Assembly: GCA_904502075.1 (NCBI GenBank)
Contig: CAJGDL010000082.1
Coordinates: forward strand, 1 to 7,738
Source: an uncultured Alistipes sp.
GTDB taxonomy: Bacteria > Bacteroidota > Bacteroidia > Bacteroidales > Rikenellaceae
Length of the DNA stretch: 7,738 nucleotides
Direction: 5' to 3'
A program made the position numbers and the translations under genes. Under the pieces are notes generated by a model. It did no database searches and had not been told where the DNA came from. It worked only from the letters and a program-made list of their open reading frames with translations. Numbering within the stretch: position 1 is the first letter of the stretch; each line of letters starts with the position of its first letter. Shown here piece after piece: positions 6,610 through 7,738 of this stretch.

Positions 6610-7738
6610 TTAGTTATTAGTTTTTTCGCGTTCCCGCTCTTTTTGTTTCTCCTTTTTGCGCTCCTTGCTACGCTTAAAGCGATTTTTGATGCGCTCTTTG
6701 AGATCCTTCAGGTTGTTGAAATCCTCCTTGTAATAGATTCCGATACCGGTCTCCTGCAAACCCTGCGTCTCATCGAATCGGTCGATAGTTTGGGTAAATC
6801 CGCGCAGTTTGAGGTTGCCCGAGCGGTCGATCAGCCAGGTGATATAGGCCTCACCCATGAAGTTCGACACCTTGTTGTTATTGATGGCCTGCTTGTTGTC
6901 GAGCACATAGTTACCCTCCAATTCGATGGAGAGGCGGCCATTGATCAGGTTGGTCGAGAGGCCGAAATCGACCTCGTTACCCGTCATCTGGGTCTCGGGG
7001 CGGTAGTTGAAGGTGATGTTGTAGGCATCGCCCGAGAGGAGTCGGGTTACCTGGTTCGAGAGGAGTTCGAATCCCGTAGCCGCCGTAGCCACCGCACCGA
7101 TGTTGTCGTTCGAGACGGTCGAATTCTCGGGGTAGAAATTGTTGAAGGCCAACAGGTAGATAAACTGTCGGGCCACCGTCGCCTCGGTGTTGAGCACATT
7201 ATTGATGGCCGCCTGGGTCTCGGAGTCGGCCTGCGGAACACGGATCGAGAAGGATTTCGAGGGGTTCGTGAGGCGATCCCCCAGGTGGATCACACACTCC
7301 ACGGGCACCTGGCGCGTGTAGGCGTTGCGATCGCCGGTAGACGAGGCTCCCAAGAGGGGCTGCAACGAGGCGCGCGTGTTGTAGATCGCATTGATATTGA
7401 GCATGGCATCCATGGGCTCGCCCGTCCACTGAATAGTCGATCCGGACTCGATGATAAACTTCTTGTTGATGATATTTTGGAGCGTGAAGAGGTAACTACC
7501 CTCCGTAATCGAGTAGTCGCCCATCATCTCGAAGACATTCTCGTTCGGATTGATATGGATGTTCAGCAGACCCTCGCCACGGCCACGGATCAAATCACCG
7601 GCCGTAGGATCGATCACCAACTGGAAGTCGAGGTTCGGGTGCACATTGAGCTCCAGGTTGATATCCATATTGCTCTGCGAGGCGTTGCGGCTGCGGTGAC
7701 GACGGTCGAAGAGCATCTTCTTGCGCACCAGGTAGTTC
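6610..7738 (-). CDS. tamB: TamB (DUF490) C-terminal part, 5'-truncated by window edge
   Basis: This is the C-terminal 375 residues or so of a translocation and assembly module protein. The frame stays open to base 7738; the first in-frame GTG (7728) is internal, preceded by in-frame Asn-Tyr-Leu codons. TamB is a long beta-taco protein anchored in the inner membrane that spans the periplasm. It is linked to outer-membrane protein assembly and lipid transport. Family hallmarks are the repeated amphipathic beta strands, the RGRGEG segment, the GDYSITEGSYLFTLQN motif, IESGSTIQWTGEP, and the LNINAIYNTRASLQPLL region. The terminal part includes GRLSIELEGNYVLDN and LRGFTQTIDRFD. The last 33 residues (bases 6613-6711) are almost entirely Lys, Arg, Glu and Asn. 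The gene leads directly into exbB with a 14-bp gap. A TamA or other BamA-like partner is not seen here and could be upstream. Confidence 0.92.
   Translation of the reverse strand, partial: NYLVRKKMLFDRRHRSRNASQSNMDINLELNVHPNLDFQLVIDPTAGDLIRGRGEGLLNIHINPNENVFEMMGDYSITEGSYLFTLQNIINKKFIIESGSTIQWTGEPMDAMLNINAIYNTRASLQPLLGASSTGDRNAYTRQVPVECVIHLGDRLTNPSKSFSIRVPQADSETQAAINNVLNTEATVARQFIYLLAFNNFYPENSTVSNDNIGAVATAATGFELLSNQVTRLLSGDAYNITFNYRPETQMTGNEVDFGLSTNLINGRLSIELEGNYVLDNKQAINNNKVSNFMGEAYITWLIDRSGNLKLRGFTQTIDRFDETQGLQETGIGIYYKEDFNNLKDLKERIKNRFKRSKERKKEKQKEREREKTNN

Overview
The window looks like a chromosomal segment of a high-GC member of the Bacteroidetes, most likely Alistipes or another Rikenellaceae. 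This rests on gene content (a Bacteroidetes-type TamB C-terminus, ExbB/ExbD/TonB, a DUF1573 protein and an HAE1-type RND pump), strongly GC-biased third codon positions, and A-rich start regions without strong Shine-Dalgarno sequences. The genus is an inference; no rRNA or other marker gene is present. I see no mobile element, CRISPR array, tRNA or rRNA.

The left third (1-2916, plus strand) holds the 3' part of an HAE1-family RND efflux pump gene, whose first roughly 200 codons lie outside the window. A short gap separates it from a 97-residue PII-like or DUF3240-like protein. These two probably form the end of an efflux operon whose adaptor and outer-membrane channel genes would be upstream. 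The run ends at a near-ideal bidirectional terminator (2931-2960), which also serves the convergent operon from the right.

The right two thirds (2978-7738, minus strand) form one tightly packed operon. In transcription order it reads: tamB (3' end only), exbB, exbD, a tonB/tolA-like gene, a secreted DUF1573 protein, and mtaD (methylthioadenosine/S-adenosylhomocysteine deaminase family). Spacings are 14 bp (tamB-exbB), 6 bp (exbB-exbD), 126 bp (exbD-tonB), a 4-base ATGA overlap (tonB-DUF1573) and an 8-base overlap (DUF1573-mtaD). The only sizeable gap, between exbD and tonB, can form a nested hairpin.

Functionally, the minus-strand operon joins TamB, which supports envelope biogenesis or inter-membrane lipid transport, to a complete proton-motive-force transducer: a channel (ExbB), a stator-like partner (ExbD) and a periplasm-spanning arm (TonB-like). 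No wholly new system is evident. The most interesting points are the TamB plus ExbBD/TonB linkage, the absence of some canonical TonB and ExbB transmembrane residues, the PII-like gene following the RND pump, and the exbD-tonB intergenic structure.
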